The position numbers were made by a program, and so were the translations under genes. A model generated the notes under the pieces. The model was not told the DNA's origin. It ran no database searches and worked only from the letters and a program-made list of their open reading frames with translations. A stretch of 53,429 bases of DNA, taken from contig NZ_BCQQ01000037.1 of NCBI RefSeq assembly GCF_001552155.1, positions 1-53,429 on the forward strand, read 5' to 3'. Positions 44,372-53,429 of this stretch are shown piece by piece. This DNA is from Actinomadura formosensis NBRC 14204 (GTDB lineage: Bacteria > Actinomycetota > Actinomycetes > Streptosporangiales > Streptosporangiaceae). Numbering within the stretch: the stretch's first letter is position 1; every line of letters begins with the position of its first letter.

Positions 44372-45237
44372 GTCGCCCCCGGATGGGCGCGGGCCAGGCC
44401 CTGCATCTCGGCGAGCAGACCGGTCAGCGCCGCGGAGTGCGCGCCGTCGCGTCCGGCCAGGTGGGACGGGACGGGATCAGGGCGCCGGAGGGTGGCCTTC
44501 GCCAGCACCTCGTCCAGCACCGCGTCGAACTCCTCGCGGACGTCGGCCGGGTCGACGCCCACCCCGGCGCCCGCGAGCCGGCGTTCGACCTCGTGGGTCG
44601 CGAACAGCTCGCCCGTCAGCGGCCAGAGGTCGTCCAGCGCCCGCTGCGCGCGCTCGTGGGAGAGGTCGGTGCCGTCGCCGAGCCTGACCGTCCACAGCGC
44701 GGCGTGGTCGCGGTGGTAGGCGACCTCCTTCACGCTCTTCGCGGCGATCGCGGCCAGCACCGGGTCACCGGACGCGGTGAGGCGGTCCAGCAGCGCCAGC
44801 CGCCACGTCGCGAACACCAGCAGCCGGACGGCCGAGTACGCGAAGTCCCCGTTCTCCGCCTCGGCCAGGCCGACGTTGCGGAACTCGGGCGGGTCCCGGA
44901 AGTAGGCCAGGTCGTCCTCGCCCCGGCCGGCGTCCTCGGCGGCCCCGGCGCGCGCCAGCAGCAGCCGCGCCTGGCCGAGCAGGTCGAGCGCGATGTTGGC
45001 GAGCGCGACCTCCTCCTCCAGTTCGGGCGCGTGCGTGCACCACTGCTGCAGCCGGTGCGACATGACGAGCGCGTCGTCGCCGAGCATCAGGCAGTAGGCG
45101 GCCAGCGCGGCACGGTCGACGCCGTCCGGGACGGCCGGGTCGATCCCGGCGAGCGGGTCGTCGAACCCGGTGCCGAACGCCCAGCGGGTGTCGTCGCTTT
45201 CCTGGGCGAGCGCGTCGAACGCGTTGTCGAACGACAT
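44365..45237 (-). CDS. paaC: Phenylacetyl-CoA epoxidase structural subunit C
   Basis: A 290-residue ferritin-like subunit that pairs with PaaA and lacks a full diiron site in known complexes. Recognisable blocks: YCLMLGDDALVMSHRLQQW, LANIALDLLGQARLLL and VKEVAYHRDHAALWTVRLGDGT. It lies six bases after paaB and overlaps paaD. Confidence 0.95.
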   Translation of the reverse strand: MSFDNAFDALAQESDDTRWAFGTGFDDPLAGIDPAVPDGVDRAALAAYCLMLGDDALVMSHRLQQWCTHAPELEEEVALANIALDLLGQARLLLARAGAAEDAGRGEDDLAYFRDPPEFRNVGLAEAENGDFAYSAVRLLVFATWRLALLDRLTASGDPVLAAIAAKSVKEVAYHRDHAALWTVRLGDGTDLSHERAQRALDDLWPLTGELFATHEVERRLAGAGVGVDPADVREEFDAVLDEVLAKATLRRPDPVPSHLAGRDGAHSAALTGLLAEMQGLARAHPGATW

Positions 45238-45243
45238 GGAGCC

Positions 45244-45527
45244 TCACATGTGGGGGACGTTCTCGGGGATCTCGTAGAACGTCGGGTGCCGGTAGACCTT
45301 GTCGCCGCTGGGGGCGAAGAACGGGTCCTTCTCGTCCGGGCTGGACGCGGTGATGTCCCGCGCCTTCACCACCCAGATGCTGACGCCCTCGTTGCGCCGC
45401 GTGTACAGGTCGCGGGCGTTCTGCAGGGCCATCTCGCCGTCGGCGGCGCGCAGCGAGCCGACGTGCACGTGGTTCAGGCCCCGCTTGCCGCGGACGAACA
45501 CCTCGTAGAGCGGCCAGTCCTTCTCCA

Positions 45528-45528
<1 letters not shown>
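45244..45528 (-). CDS. paaB: Phenylacetyl-CoA epoxidase subunit B
   Basis: A 94-residue small subunit bridging PaaAC heterodimers. It contains the family's YEVFVRGKRGLNHVHVGSL start and RRNEGVSIWVVKA. ATG 45528 is behind GGGAGG and shares a base with the paaA stop (TGATG). Confidence 0.95.
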
Positions 45529-46450
<922 letters not shown>

Positions 46451-46454
<4 letters not shown>

Positions 46455-48493
46455 GGCGTCTCCTCCGGGCGCTTGGCCACCAGGGTCAGGACGTCGTACG
46501 CCGCGACGACCTTGCCGTCCTGCCGCGTCACCTCGGTGTCCCAGCGGACCTCGCCGTAGCCGGCGTTCTCCCGCGGGGTGATCTGCTTGGCGGTGAGCTT
46601 CACCGTCAGCTCGTCGCCGGGGAACGTCGGGGTGAGGAACCGCAGGTTCTCCAGCCCGTAGTTCGCGAGGACGGGACCGGGCTCGGGCGAGACGAACAGG
46701 CCCGCCGCGAACGAGACCACCAGATAGCCGTGCGCGACGCGGCCGCCGAAGAACGGGTTCGCCTTGGCGGCCTCCTCGTCCATGTGGGCGTAGAACGTGT
46801 CGCCGGTGAACTCCGCGAAGTGCTCGATGTCGTCGAGGGTGACCGTGCGGGGGCCGGCGATGACGGTGTCGCCCACCCGCAGGTCTTCGAGGTGCTTGCG
46901 GAACGGGTGGACGTCCGCCTGCACGCGGGGCGCGCCCGGCGTCCAGCGCCCGGTGATCGCGGACAGCATGGACGGCCCGGCCTGCACGGCGGTGCGCTGC
47001 ATGTGGTGCAGGACGCCGCGCATCCCGCCCATCTCCTCGCCGCCGCCCGCGCGTCCCGGCCCGCCGTGGACCAGCCCCGGCATCGGTGAGCCGTGCCCGG
47101 TGGACTCCTTCGCGTCCTCCTCGTTGAGGACGAGCAGCCGCCCGTGCCAGGGCGCCGCGCCCAGCACCACGCGGCGCGCGAAGCCCGCGTCGGCGGTGAC
47201 GACCGAGCCGACCAGGCTGCCCCGCCCGCGTGCGGCCAGCGCGACGGCCTGCTCGGCGCCGTCGTAGGGGAGCAGCGTGCTGACCGGGCCGAACGCCTCG
47301 ACCTCGTGCGGCTCGGCGCGGTTCGCGTCGTCGGCGCGCAGCAGGATCGGGGACAGGAACGCGCCGCGCTCGGCGTCGGCGCCGAGGACCTCGACGTGCT
47401 CGGGGTCGCCGAACACGATCCGGCCCGCGTCCAGCAGCTTCTTCAGCTGCCGGCGGACCTCCTGGCGCTGCTCCAGCGTGACGAGCGCGCCCATCCGCAC
47501 GTCCGGGTGGGACGGGGCGCCGACCCGCACCCGCGCCAGCCGTTCGCGCACCGCCCCGGCCACCTCGTCCATCAGGCCGGACGGCACCAGCGCCCGCCGG
47601 ATCGCCGTGCACTTCTGCCCGGCCTTCACCGTCATCTCGGTGACGAGCTGCTTGACGAACAGGTCGAACTCGGCCGTCCCGGGCCGGGCGTCGGGGCCGA
47701 GGATCGAGCAGTTCAGCGAGTCGGCCTCGGCGGTGAACCGGACGGACCGCCCGATCACCACCGGGTGTGCGCGCAGCATGTGCCCGGTGGCCGCGGACCC
47801 GGTGAAGGCCACCAGGTCCTGCTCGGTCAGGTGGTCGAGCAGGTCGCCGGGGCCGCCGCAGACGAGCTGGAGCGTCCCCTCCGGGAGGATGCCCGACCCG
47901 ATGATCAGCTCGACCAGCCGCGCGGACAGGTAGGCCGTCTGCGGTGCGGGCTTGACCAGGCTCGGCATGCCGGCGAGGAACGCGGGCGCGAGCTTCTCCA
48001 GCGGGCCCCACACCGGGAAGTTGAACGCGTTGATCTGCACGGCGACGCCCTCCAGCGGCGTGCAGACGTGCCGTCCGGCGAACGTGCCGCCCTTGCTCAG
48101 CGGCTCCACGTCCCCGTCGACGAGGACGGTGTCGTTCGGCAGTTCGCGCTTGCCCTTGCTCGCGTACGCCAGCAGCACGCCGATGCCGCCGTCCACGTCG
48201 ATCCGGGAGTCGGCGAGGGTCGCGCCGGTGCGCGCGGACAGCGCGTACAGCTCCTCGCGGTGCTCGCGCAGGTGCAGGCCGAGCTGCTTCAGCAGGGCGG
48301 CGCGCTGGTGGAAGGTCAGCTCGCGCAGGGCCGGGCCGCCCGTCCGGCGTCCGTGCTCCAGCGCCGCGGCCATGTCGATGCCCGTCGAGGAGAGCCGGCC
48401 GATCTCCTCGCCGGTCACCGCGTCGGTGAGCGGCGCGCCCTCGTCCGGCGGAACATGCCAGGTGCCGGACACGTAGCTGGGCAGCGGAGCCAT
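46451..48493 (-). CDS. paaZ: Bifunctional oxepin-CoA hydrolase / 3-oxo-5,6-dehydrosuberyl-CoA semialdehyde dehydrogenase
   Basis: A 680-residue fusion. The N-terminal aldehyde dehydrogenase (about 1-520) has [19 protein letters not shown] and the catalytic Cys in [11 protein letters not shown]; the C-terminal MaoC-like hydratase (about 535-680) has the catalytic Asp/His in [14 protein letters not shown]. It opens the oxepin ring and oxidises the aldehyde. It is first in the operon, behind GGGAGG, and divergent from the TetR gene. No paaFGHJ or paaK gene is in this window, so the lower pathway lies elsewhere. Confidence 0.97.
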
Positions 48494-48525
48494 CGGGCCT
48501 CCCTCGACTTGCCGACCATTGAATT

Positions 48526-48543
48526 ACCGACCGTCCGTTCAGT
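48526..48543. promoter_or_regulatory. Candidate TetR operator in the paaZ/TetR divergent promoter
   Basis: ACCGACCG-TC-CGTTCAGT is an imperfect dyad (six of eight positions symmetric). A second ACCGACC-like half site (GCCGACCATT) lies nearby, within a 122-bp AT-richer gap between paaZ and the TetR gene. Confidence 0.4.
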
Positions 48544-48615
48544 CAGGATTTTACCCCGGGGACGGCCCGCGGTGAAGGGACGCGGCGCCGTGGCCGGGGG
48601 TGCGGCGCTGCGATA

Positions 48616-49251
48616 ATGACCGCCGTGACCACCATGGGCGGCGGGCGGCCGAGCCGGCGGGGACGGCCCGGCTACGACAGGGAGTCGCTGCTGCGCGTCG
48701 CCGTCACGGTGTTCAACGAGCGCGGCTACGACGGCACTAGCATGGACGACCTGGCCAAGCGGCTCGGCATCAGCAAGTCCGCGATCTACCACCACGTCGC
48801 CGGCAAGAGCGAACTGCTCCAGCTCGCCGTCGACCGCGCACTCGACGGGCTGTTCGCCGCCGCCGACGAGGCCGCGGCCGTGGAGGGGCGCGCCATCGAC
48901 CGGCTGGAGCACCTCGTCCGGGCCAGCGTCGCCGTGCTCGTCGAGCGGCAGCCGTTCGTCACGCTGCTGCTGCGGGTGCGCGGCAACACCGCCGTCGAGA
49001 AGCGCGCGCTGGCCCGCCGCCGCGAGTTCGACCGGCTGGTGGCCGGGCTGGTCGCGCGGGCCGAGGCCGACGGCGACATCCGGCCCGACATCGACCCGGC
49101 GATCGCGGCGCGGCTGCTGTTCGGGCTCGTCAACTCGCTGATCGAGTGGTACCGGCCGCGCGGCGGCGCGAGCGGGGAAGAGATCGCCGACGCGCTCTGC
49201 AAGGTCGCGTTCGACGGCCTGCGCCGCCGCGCGGTGGCTAGCGATGACTGA
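48616..49251 (+). CDS. paaR: TetR family regulator of the phenylacetate operon
   Basis: A 211-residue TetR protein. The helix-turn-helix spans about residues 25-70 (VFNERGYDGTSMDDLAKRLGISKSA begins it; YHHVAGKSELL follows), then a C-terminal ligand domain. TetR-type PaaR repressors that respond to phenylacetyl-CoA are known in several bacteria, and the divergent placement next to paaZ supports that role; the symbol rests on context. ATG 48616 lacks a clear ribosome-binding site; GTG 48625 and ATG 48634 are alternatives. The end overlaps the convergent E2 gene by 14 bases. Confidence 0.8.
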   Translation: MTAVTTMGGGRPSRRGRPGYDRESLLRVAVTVFNERGYDGTSMDDLAKRLGISKSAIYHHVAGKSELLQLAVDRALDGLFAAADEAAAVEGRAIDRLEHLVRASVAVLVERQPFVTLLLRVRGNTAVEKRALARRREFDRLVAGLVARAEADGDIRPDIDPAIAARLLFGLVNSLIEWYRPRGGASGEEIADALCKVAFDGLRRRAVASDD

Positions 49252-50512
49252 CCAGCGTTTCCGGATGCTCGACGCAGTCGGCGACGAACCGCAGGAAACC
49301 GCCGGCGACACCGCCGTCGCAGACCCGGTGGTCGAAGGTGAACGACAGTTGCGTCACCTTGCGCAGCCGGACCTTCCCCTTGACCGCCCACGGCCGGTCG
49401 GTGATCCGCCCGACGCCGAGCATGGCCGCCTCGGGATGGTTGATGATCGGGGTCGAGCCGTCCACGCCGAACACGCCGTAGTTGTTCAGCGTGAACGTGC
49501 CGCCCGTGAGATCGGCCGGGGACAGGCGCCCCTCGCGCGCCTCCTGCGTCCGCGCTCGCAGGGCGGCGGCGAGTTCGGTGACCGTCATCAGGTGCGCGTC
49601 GCGGACGACCGGCACGACGAGGCCCCGGCCGGTCTGCGCGGCGAACCCCAGATGGACGTGCGGCACCTGGACGATCTCCTGCCGCTCGGTGTCCACGTAG
49701 GCGTTCAGTTCGGGGAAGCGGCGGAGCCCGGCCACGCAGATCCCGGCGAACAGCGCCAGCATGCCGACGTTCGCGTCCGGGTCGGCCCGCTGGATCTTCT
49801 TCTTCAGCTTGACCAGGCGGGTCGCGTCCACGTCGACCCAGGTGGTGGCGTCCGGGATCTCGCGGCGGCTGCGGGACAGCTTGTCGGCCATCGTCCGGCG
49901 GACGCCCTTGAGCGGGACGCGCACGACGCCGGTTTCGTCCTGCCGCGGCTCGGGGGCCGGCGCGGCGGCGCCGATCGCCCGCTCGACGTCCCGGCGCAGG
50001 ATGACGCCGCCGGGGCCGGTCGGGGTGAGCGCGGCGACGTCGACGCCGTTGTCCTTCGCCAGGCGGCGCACCACGGGTGAGATGACGCGCGGCGCCTCGT
50101 CGCGGGACGGCGCCGCCGGTTGCGCGGGGGCCGGTTGCGCCGGGGCCGGTTGTGCGGGGGCCGGTCGGGCGGCGCGGCGGCGGGAGCGGCGGGTCCCGGT
50201 CGTCCCGTAGCCGACGAGGACGTTGCCGGAGCCGGCCCGCTCCTCCTCCCGGTACCGCTCGGCGGCGGCGTCGCGCGCGGCGATCGAGATGAGCGGCGAC
50301 CCCACGTCCACGACCGTGCCCGCCTCGGCGAACAGCTCCGCGACCGTGCCGGCCATCGGGACGGGGACGTCCACCGCCGCCTTCGCCGTCTCCACCTCGA
50401 CGATGATCTGGTCGGTGGCCACGGTGTCGCCGACCGACACCTTCCACTCCAGGATCTCGGCCTCGGTCAGCCCCTCCCCGAGGTCCGGCAGCCGGAAGAC
50501 GGTCGCGCTCAT
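49238..50512 (-). CDS. bkdC: Branched-chain 2-oxoacid dehydrogenase E2 (dihydrolipoyl acyltransferase)
   Basis: A 424-residue E2. Domains: one lipoyl domain with K44 in VETAKAAVDVP; an Ala-Pro-Gln repeat linker (APAQ repeated, about 137-155); a peripheral subunit-binding domain (SPVVRRLAKDNGVDV); and a catalytic core ending with FDHRVCDGG. It transfers acyl groups from E1 to CoA. ATG 50512 is chosen because AGGAAG lies seven bases upstream and the lipoyl domain begins at once; ATG 50566 overlaps the E1beta stop (ATGA) and is the alternative. No E3 gene is adjacent. Confidence 0.92.
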   Translation of the reverse strand: MSATVFRLPDLGEGLTEAEILEWKVSVGDTVATDQIIVEVETAKAAVDVPVPMAGTVAELFAEAGTVVDVGSPLISIAARDAAAERYREEERAGSGNVLVGYGTTGTRRSRRRAARPAPAQPAPAQPAPAQPAAPSRDEAPRVISPVVRRLAKDNGVDVAALTPTGPGGVILRRDVERAIGAAAPAPEPRQDETGVVRVPLKGVRRTMADKLSRSRREIPDATTWVDVDATRLVKLKKKIQRADPDANVGMLALFAGICVAGLRRFPELNAYVDTERQEIVQVPHVHLGFAAQTGRGLVVPVVRDAHLMTVTELAAALRARTQEAREGRLSPADLTGGTFTLNNYGVFGVDGSTPIINHPEAAMLGVGRITDRPWAVKGKVRLRKVTQLSFTFDHRVCDGGVAGGFLRFVADCVEHPETLVSHR

Positions 50513-50562
50513 GCGGGCTTCCTGCGGGGGGACGACCCCCGGCGCCCCCCGGTTCGCTCCGC

Positions 50563-51573
50563 TCATGCCACACCGTCCGCAGGCAGGTAACGGGTGTCCG
50601 GCCGGTCGTCGCGCTGGAGGCGGTCGAGCGCGTCCAGGACGCGGTCGACGCTCGGCAGATGGTGGTGCTCCAGCATCGGCGGCGGGTACGGGATGTCGAA
50701 CCCCGCCACCCGCAGCACCGGCGCCTCCAGGCTGTGGAAGCAGCGCTCCTGGACGCGGGCCGCTATCTCCGCGCTCACGCCCGCGAACCCGGCGGCCTCG
50801 CTGACCACGACGCAGCGGCCCGTCTTCCGCACGGACGCGGCCACGGTCGCGTCGTCGAACGGGACGATCGTGCGCAGGTCGATGACCTCCAGGTCCCAGC
50901 CCTCGTCCGCGGCGGCCTTCGCGGCCTCCAGCGCGACCGGCACGCTCGGCCCGTACGCGACGACCGTCGCGTCCCGGCCGGGCCGGCGGACGGCGGCGCG
51001 GCCGAACGGCCCGGTCCGGTCGAGCCGCTCGATGTCCGACTTGGACCAGTACAGCTTCTTCGGCTCCAGGAACACGACCGGGTCGGGGTCGTCGATCGCC
51101 TCCCGCAGCAGCGAGTACGCGTCCTCCACCGTCGCCGGGGTGACGACCTTCAGGCCCGGCGTGTGCGCGTAGTACGCCTCGCTGGAATCGCAGTGGTGCT
51201 CGACGCCGCCGATTCCGCCCGCGTAGGGAATGCGGATGACGAGCGGCAGTTCCACCATTCCGCGGGTCCGGTTGCGCATCTTCGCCACGTGCGAGGCGAT
51301 CTGCTCGAAGGCCGGGTAGGCGAACGCGTCGAACTGCATTTCGACGACGGGCCGGAAACCGCCCATCGCCATTCCGATCGCGAACCCGACGATGCCCGCC
51401 TCGGCGAGCGGCGTGTCGAAACAGCGGTCGTCGCCGAACTTCGCGGTCAGCCCGTCGGTGATGCGGAAGACGCCGCCGAGCGCGCCGACGTCCTCGCCGA
51501 ACACCAGGACCCGCTCGTCCTCGTCCATGGCGTGCCGGAGCGCCGTGTTGAGCGCCTGGGCCATTGTGGTCAT
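50563..51573 (-). CDS. bkdB: Branched-chain 2-oxoacid dehydrogenase E1 beta subunit
   Basis: A 336-residue transketolase-like subunit that with E1alpha decarboxylates 2-oxoacids from Val, Leu and Ile. Typical blocks: VFGEDVGALGGVFRIT, the TPP-contacting TPLAEAGIVGFAIG, RIPYAGGIGGVEHHCDSSEA and VVVSEAAGFAGVSAEIA. Its ATG overlaps the E1alpha stop (ATGA). Similar to BkdB in length and sequence; a pyruvate-type E1 is less likely because of the linked Lrp regulator. Confidence 0.92.
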   Translation of the reverse strand: MTTMAQALNTALRHAMDEDERVLVFGEDVGALGGVFRITDGLTAKFGDDRCFDTPLAEAGIVGFAIGMAMGGFRPVVEMQFDAFAYPAFEQIASHVAKMRNRTRGMVELPLVIRIPYAGGIGGVEHHCDSSEAYYAHTPGLKVVTPATVEDAYSLLREAIDDPDPVVFLEPKKLYWSKSDIERLDRTGPFGRAAVRRPGRDATVVAYGPSVPVALEAAKAAADEGWDLEVIDLRTIVPFDDATVAASVRKTGRCVVVSEAAGFAGVSAEIAARVQERCFHSLEAPVLRVAGFDIPYPPPMLEHHHLPSVDRVLDALDRLQRDDRPDTRYLPADGVA

Positions 51574-52667
51574 GACAGCGCCTCCTCGGCCTGGAGTTCG
51601 GCGTGCAGCCGGGCCCGCTGCTCGTCCAGTTGCGGGGTCGGGGTGCCGTAGACGTGCTCGAACAGCCCCATCGGGGCGAGTTCGGGGTCGGTGTTCATCC
51701 GGGTCCGCAGCCGCTCGGCGAACTCCTCGGCCTCGGCGGACGCCGCCGCGATGTCCTCGTCGGTGAGGTGCCCGCGCCGCCGCAGGTAGTTCTCCAGCCG
51801 GGTGATCGGATCGCGCCCGCGCCATTCCTCGGCCTCGGCGTCCGTCCGGTACCGGGACGCGTCGTCGGCGTTCGTGTGCGGTTCGAGCCGGTAGGTGTGC
51901 GCCTCGACCAGGAAGGGGCCGTGGCCCGACCGGGCGTGCTCGACGGCCGCCGACAGCACGGCCAGCACCGCGACCGGGTCGTTTCCGTCCACCCGCTCGG
52001 AGCGCACCCCGTAACCGATTCCCTTGTAGGCCAGCGAAGGCGCGGCGGTCTGGCGTTCCAGCGGCACCGAAATGGCGTACTGGTTGTTCTGGACGAGGAA
52101 CACCACCGGCGCCTTGAAGACGGCGGCGAAGTTCAGCGCCTCGTGGAAGTCGCCCTCGCTGGTGGCGCCGTCGCCCACGCAGGCCAGCGCGACCCGTCCG
52201 GTCCCCTTGCGCCGCTCCGCGTACGCGAGCCCCGCCGCGTGGACGGTCTGGGTCGCGAGCGGCGTGCACTGCGCCGCCGTGTGGTGGCGCCGGGGGTCGT
52301 ACCCGCAGTGCGCGTCGCCCCGCAGCAGGGAGAGCACCTCGACCGGGTCGATGCCGCGCGACACCAGCGCCATCGACTCCCGGTAGGTGGGGAAGAACCA
52401 GTCGCCGTCCTCCAGGACGAGCACCGACCCGACCTGGCATGCCTCCTGGCCATGGCTGGAGGGGTAGACGGCCAGCCGGCCCTGCTTGGTCAGCGCGGTC
52501 GCCTGCGCGTCGAACCGCCGCCCGACGACCATGGCCCGGTGCGCCCGGCGCAGCAGCTCCGGGTCCGGCACCTCGTAGCGCTGCCGTCCGCGCACCGCCG
52601 CGCCGCTGTCCGTCAGGAACCGCACGGGTTCCGCCGAGGGGAGCAGCGCCTCAACCCGATCCGTCAT
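51570..52667 (-). CDS. bkdA: Branched-chain 2-oxoacid dehydrogenase E1 alpha subunit
   Basis: A 365-residue TPP-binding subunit. The TPP motif is GDGATSEGDFHEALNFAA to VVFLVQNNQYAIS; YRLEPHTNADDASRYR carries the phosphorylation-loop equivalent. GGAGGT lies eight bases before ATG 52667. First gene of the E1alpha-E1beta-E2 operon, which converts branched-chain 2-oxoacids to acyl-CoA for catabolism and for branched fatty-acid primers. Confidence 0.93.
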   Translation of the reverse strand: MTDRVEALLPSAEPVRFLTDSGAAVRGRQRYEVPDPELLRRAHRAMVVGRRFDAQATALTKQGRLAVYPSSHGQEACQVGSVLVLEDGDWFFPTYRESMALVSRGIDPVEVLSLLRGDAHCGYDPRRHHTAAQCTPLATQTVHAAGLAYAERRKGTGRVALACVGDGATSEGDFHEALNFAAVFKAPVVFLVQNNQYAISVPLERQTAAPSLAYKGIGYGVRSERVDGNDPVAVLAVLSAAVEHARSGHGPFLVEAHTYRLEPHTNADDASRYRTDAEAEEWRGRDPITRLENYLRRRGHLTDEDIAAASAEAEEFAERLRTRMNTDPELAPMGLFEHVYGTPTPQLDEQRARLHAELQAEEALS

Positions 52668-52701
52668 ACGCCTGCACCTCCGCACTCGATCGGTGCTAGA
52701 A

Positions 52702-52730
52702 ATATGAACCCGATCGACCATAAGTCTCAA
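52702..52730 (-). promoter_or_regulatory. Candidate promoter of the bkd operon
   Basis: On the minus strand TTGAGA (52725-52730), a 17-base spacer and TCATAT (52702-52707). It lies in the 108-bp gap shared with the divergent Lrp/AsnC gene. Two CGATCG-containing segments (52687-52692 and 52711-52716) may be regulator contacts. Confidence 0.6.
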
Positions 52731-52775
52731 TAGACGGGTAAAAACAAGGACATTCGGCTCAGAAGTGGAGTTTTC

Positions 52776-53291
52776 ATGGACCAACTGTCGCCCGAGAATC
52801 TGCCGCCTCCCGGTCCCGACGGACGTTCGGCGGCCCCGCTCGACGACCTCGACCGCGCGATCCTGCGCGAACTGCGGGCGGACGGCCGCATGTCCATGCG
52901 GACGCTCGCCGAGCGGGTCCGCGTCTCCCGCTCCAACGCCTACGCGCGGGTGGAGCGCCTCATCGCCGACGGCGTCATCACCGGCTTCACCGCCCAGGTG
53001 GACCCCGTCCGCGCGGGCCTCGGCACCGCCGCCTACGTCATGGTCAACATCGAGCAGAACTCCTGGCGGAAGGTCTCGGCCCTGCTGCGGGAGGTGCCGC
53101 ACATCGAGCACCTGGCGTTCGTCGGCGGCGACGTCGATCTCGTCATGCTGGTCCGCACCCCGGACAACGCCTCGCTCAGGGACGTCGTCCTGGCCCGCAT
53201 CCACGCGGTCGAGGGCGTCCGCGCGACCCGCACCTGGCTGATCTTCGACGAGTCCGCCCCGGAACCGACCGAGCCCGAGAAGCGATCATGA
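52776..53291 (+). CDS. Lrp/AsnC family regulator, probable activator/repressor of bkd
   Basis: A 171-residue Lrp/AsnC protein: an ~20-residue Pro-rich lead, a winged helix (LDRAILRELRADGRMSMRTL to RLIADGVITGF), then the RAM/ACT ligand domain (AYVMVNIEQNSW; FVGGDVDLVMLV). Lrp-type BkdR proteins sense branched-chain amino acids and control divergent bkd operons in several bacteria; the arrangement here is the same. GTGGAG precedes the ATG. Confidence 0.92.
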   Translation: MDQLSPENLPPPGPDGRSAAPLDDLDRAILRELRADGRMSMRTLAERVRVSRSNAYARVERLIADGVITGFTAQVDPVRAGLGTAAYVMVNIEQNSWRKVSALLREVPHIEHLAFVGGDVDLVMLVRTPDNASLRDVVLARIHAVEGVRATRTWLIFDESAPEPTEPEKRS

Positions 53292-53393
53292 TCCCGTAAC
53301 AGCCGCCACGCCGGGGTGGTCTTGCGGGCCGCGTCCAGGCGGGCGGTGTATGAGAAGGTCACCTGGGCGATCATTCAACCGGTGGATCGAGGC

Positions 53394-53429
53394 TTAGACC
53401 CGTTCGCCGTGCTCGAGGTAGCGGGTGCC
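53394..53429 (-). CDS. C-terminal end of a gene continuing past the window
   Basis: A minus-strand frame ending in TAA (53394-53396) reads GTRYLEHGERV at its C-terminus and is open to the window edge. Too short to identify. Confidence 0.35.
   Translation of the reverse strand, partial: GTRYLEHGERV

Overview
The window is GC-rich chromosomal DNA from a filamentous actinomycete. Strongly G/C third codon positions, many GTG starts, ATGA-overlapping operons, a helix-turn-helix/DUF397 regulator pair, a DUF6879 locus, an RsbW-like ATPase and LAL-type LuxR regulators fit Actinomadura or another Thermomonosporaceae/Streptosporangiales genus. The lineage is inferred from gene content only; no rRNA or tRNA gene was seen.

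Layout. 0.1-14.9 kb holds housekeeping and sensory genes: a YccF membrane protein, purC, an MgtC-like protein, a hemerythrin-like protein, a LAL LuxR regulator, an orphan histidine kinase, a 50-residue basic protein, an orphan 369-residue protein, peptide deformylase, remnants of broken genes, a DUF488 protein, two tandem secreted DUF4360 proteins and NADP-type glutamate dehydrogenase. 14.9-15.6 kb has no gene and carries a degenerate ~9-bp pyrimidine-rich repeat.

15.6-34.6 kb is a large catabolic cluster of unknown substrate. It contains a ThDP enzyme, a PhnZ-like HD oxygenase candidate, a zinc alcohol dehydrogenase, a Liv-type substrate-binding lipoprotein, a class II aldolase, an amidohydrolase, a cytochrome P450, a 4-hydroxybenzoyl-CoA-type thioesterase, an acyl-CoA ligase, a complete LivHMGF-type importer and two paralogous GntR/FCD regulators. 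Two of its promoters share an 11-bp motif between the -35 and -10 boxes. The cluster is split by a 3.6-kb regulatory patch (24.9-28.6 kb) of helix-turn-helix/DUF397/DUF6879/RsbW-like genes that shows duplication and decay.

34.7-42.8 kb carries a ClpC-type unfoldase, a CGNR regulator whose ribosome-binding site lies in a perfect 29-bp palindrome, a small Cys-dependent phosphatase, a GMC oxidoreductase, and a two-gene secreted hydrolase operon.

42.8-49.3 kb is a phenylacetate operon, paaZABCDE, on the minus strand with a divergent TetR regulator. 49.2-53.3 kb is a branched-chain 2-oxoacid dehydrogenase operon (E1alpha-E1beta-E2) with a divergent Lrp/AsnC regulator. Both peripheral pathways end in acyl-CoA intermediates, so the right half of the window is a concentration of carboxylic-acid catabolism. 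The most interesting unexplained items are the P450/HD-oxygenase/ThDP cluster with its shared promoter motif, the CGNR palindrome, the pyrimidine repeat tract, and the decaying regulatory patch with an in-frame amber codon.
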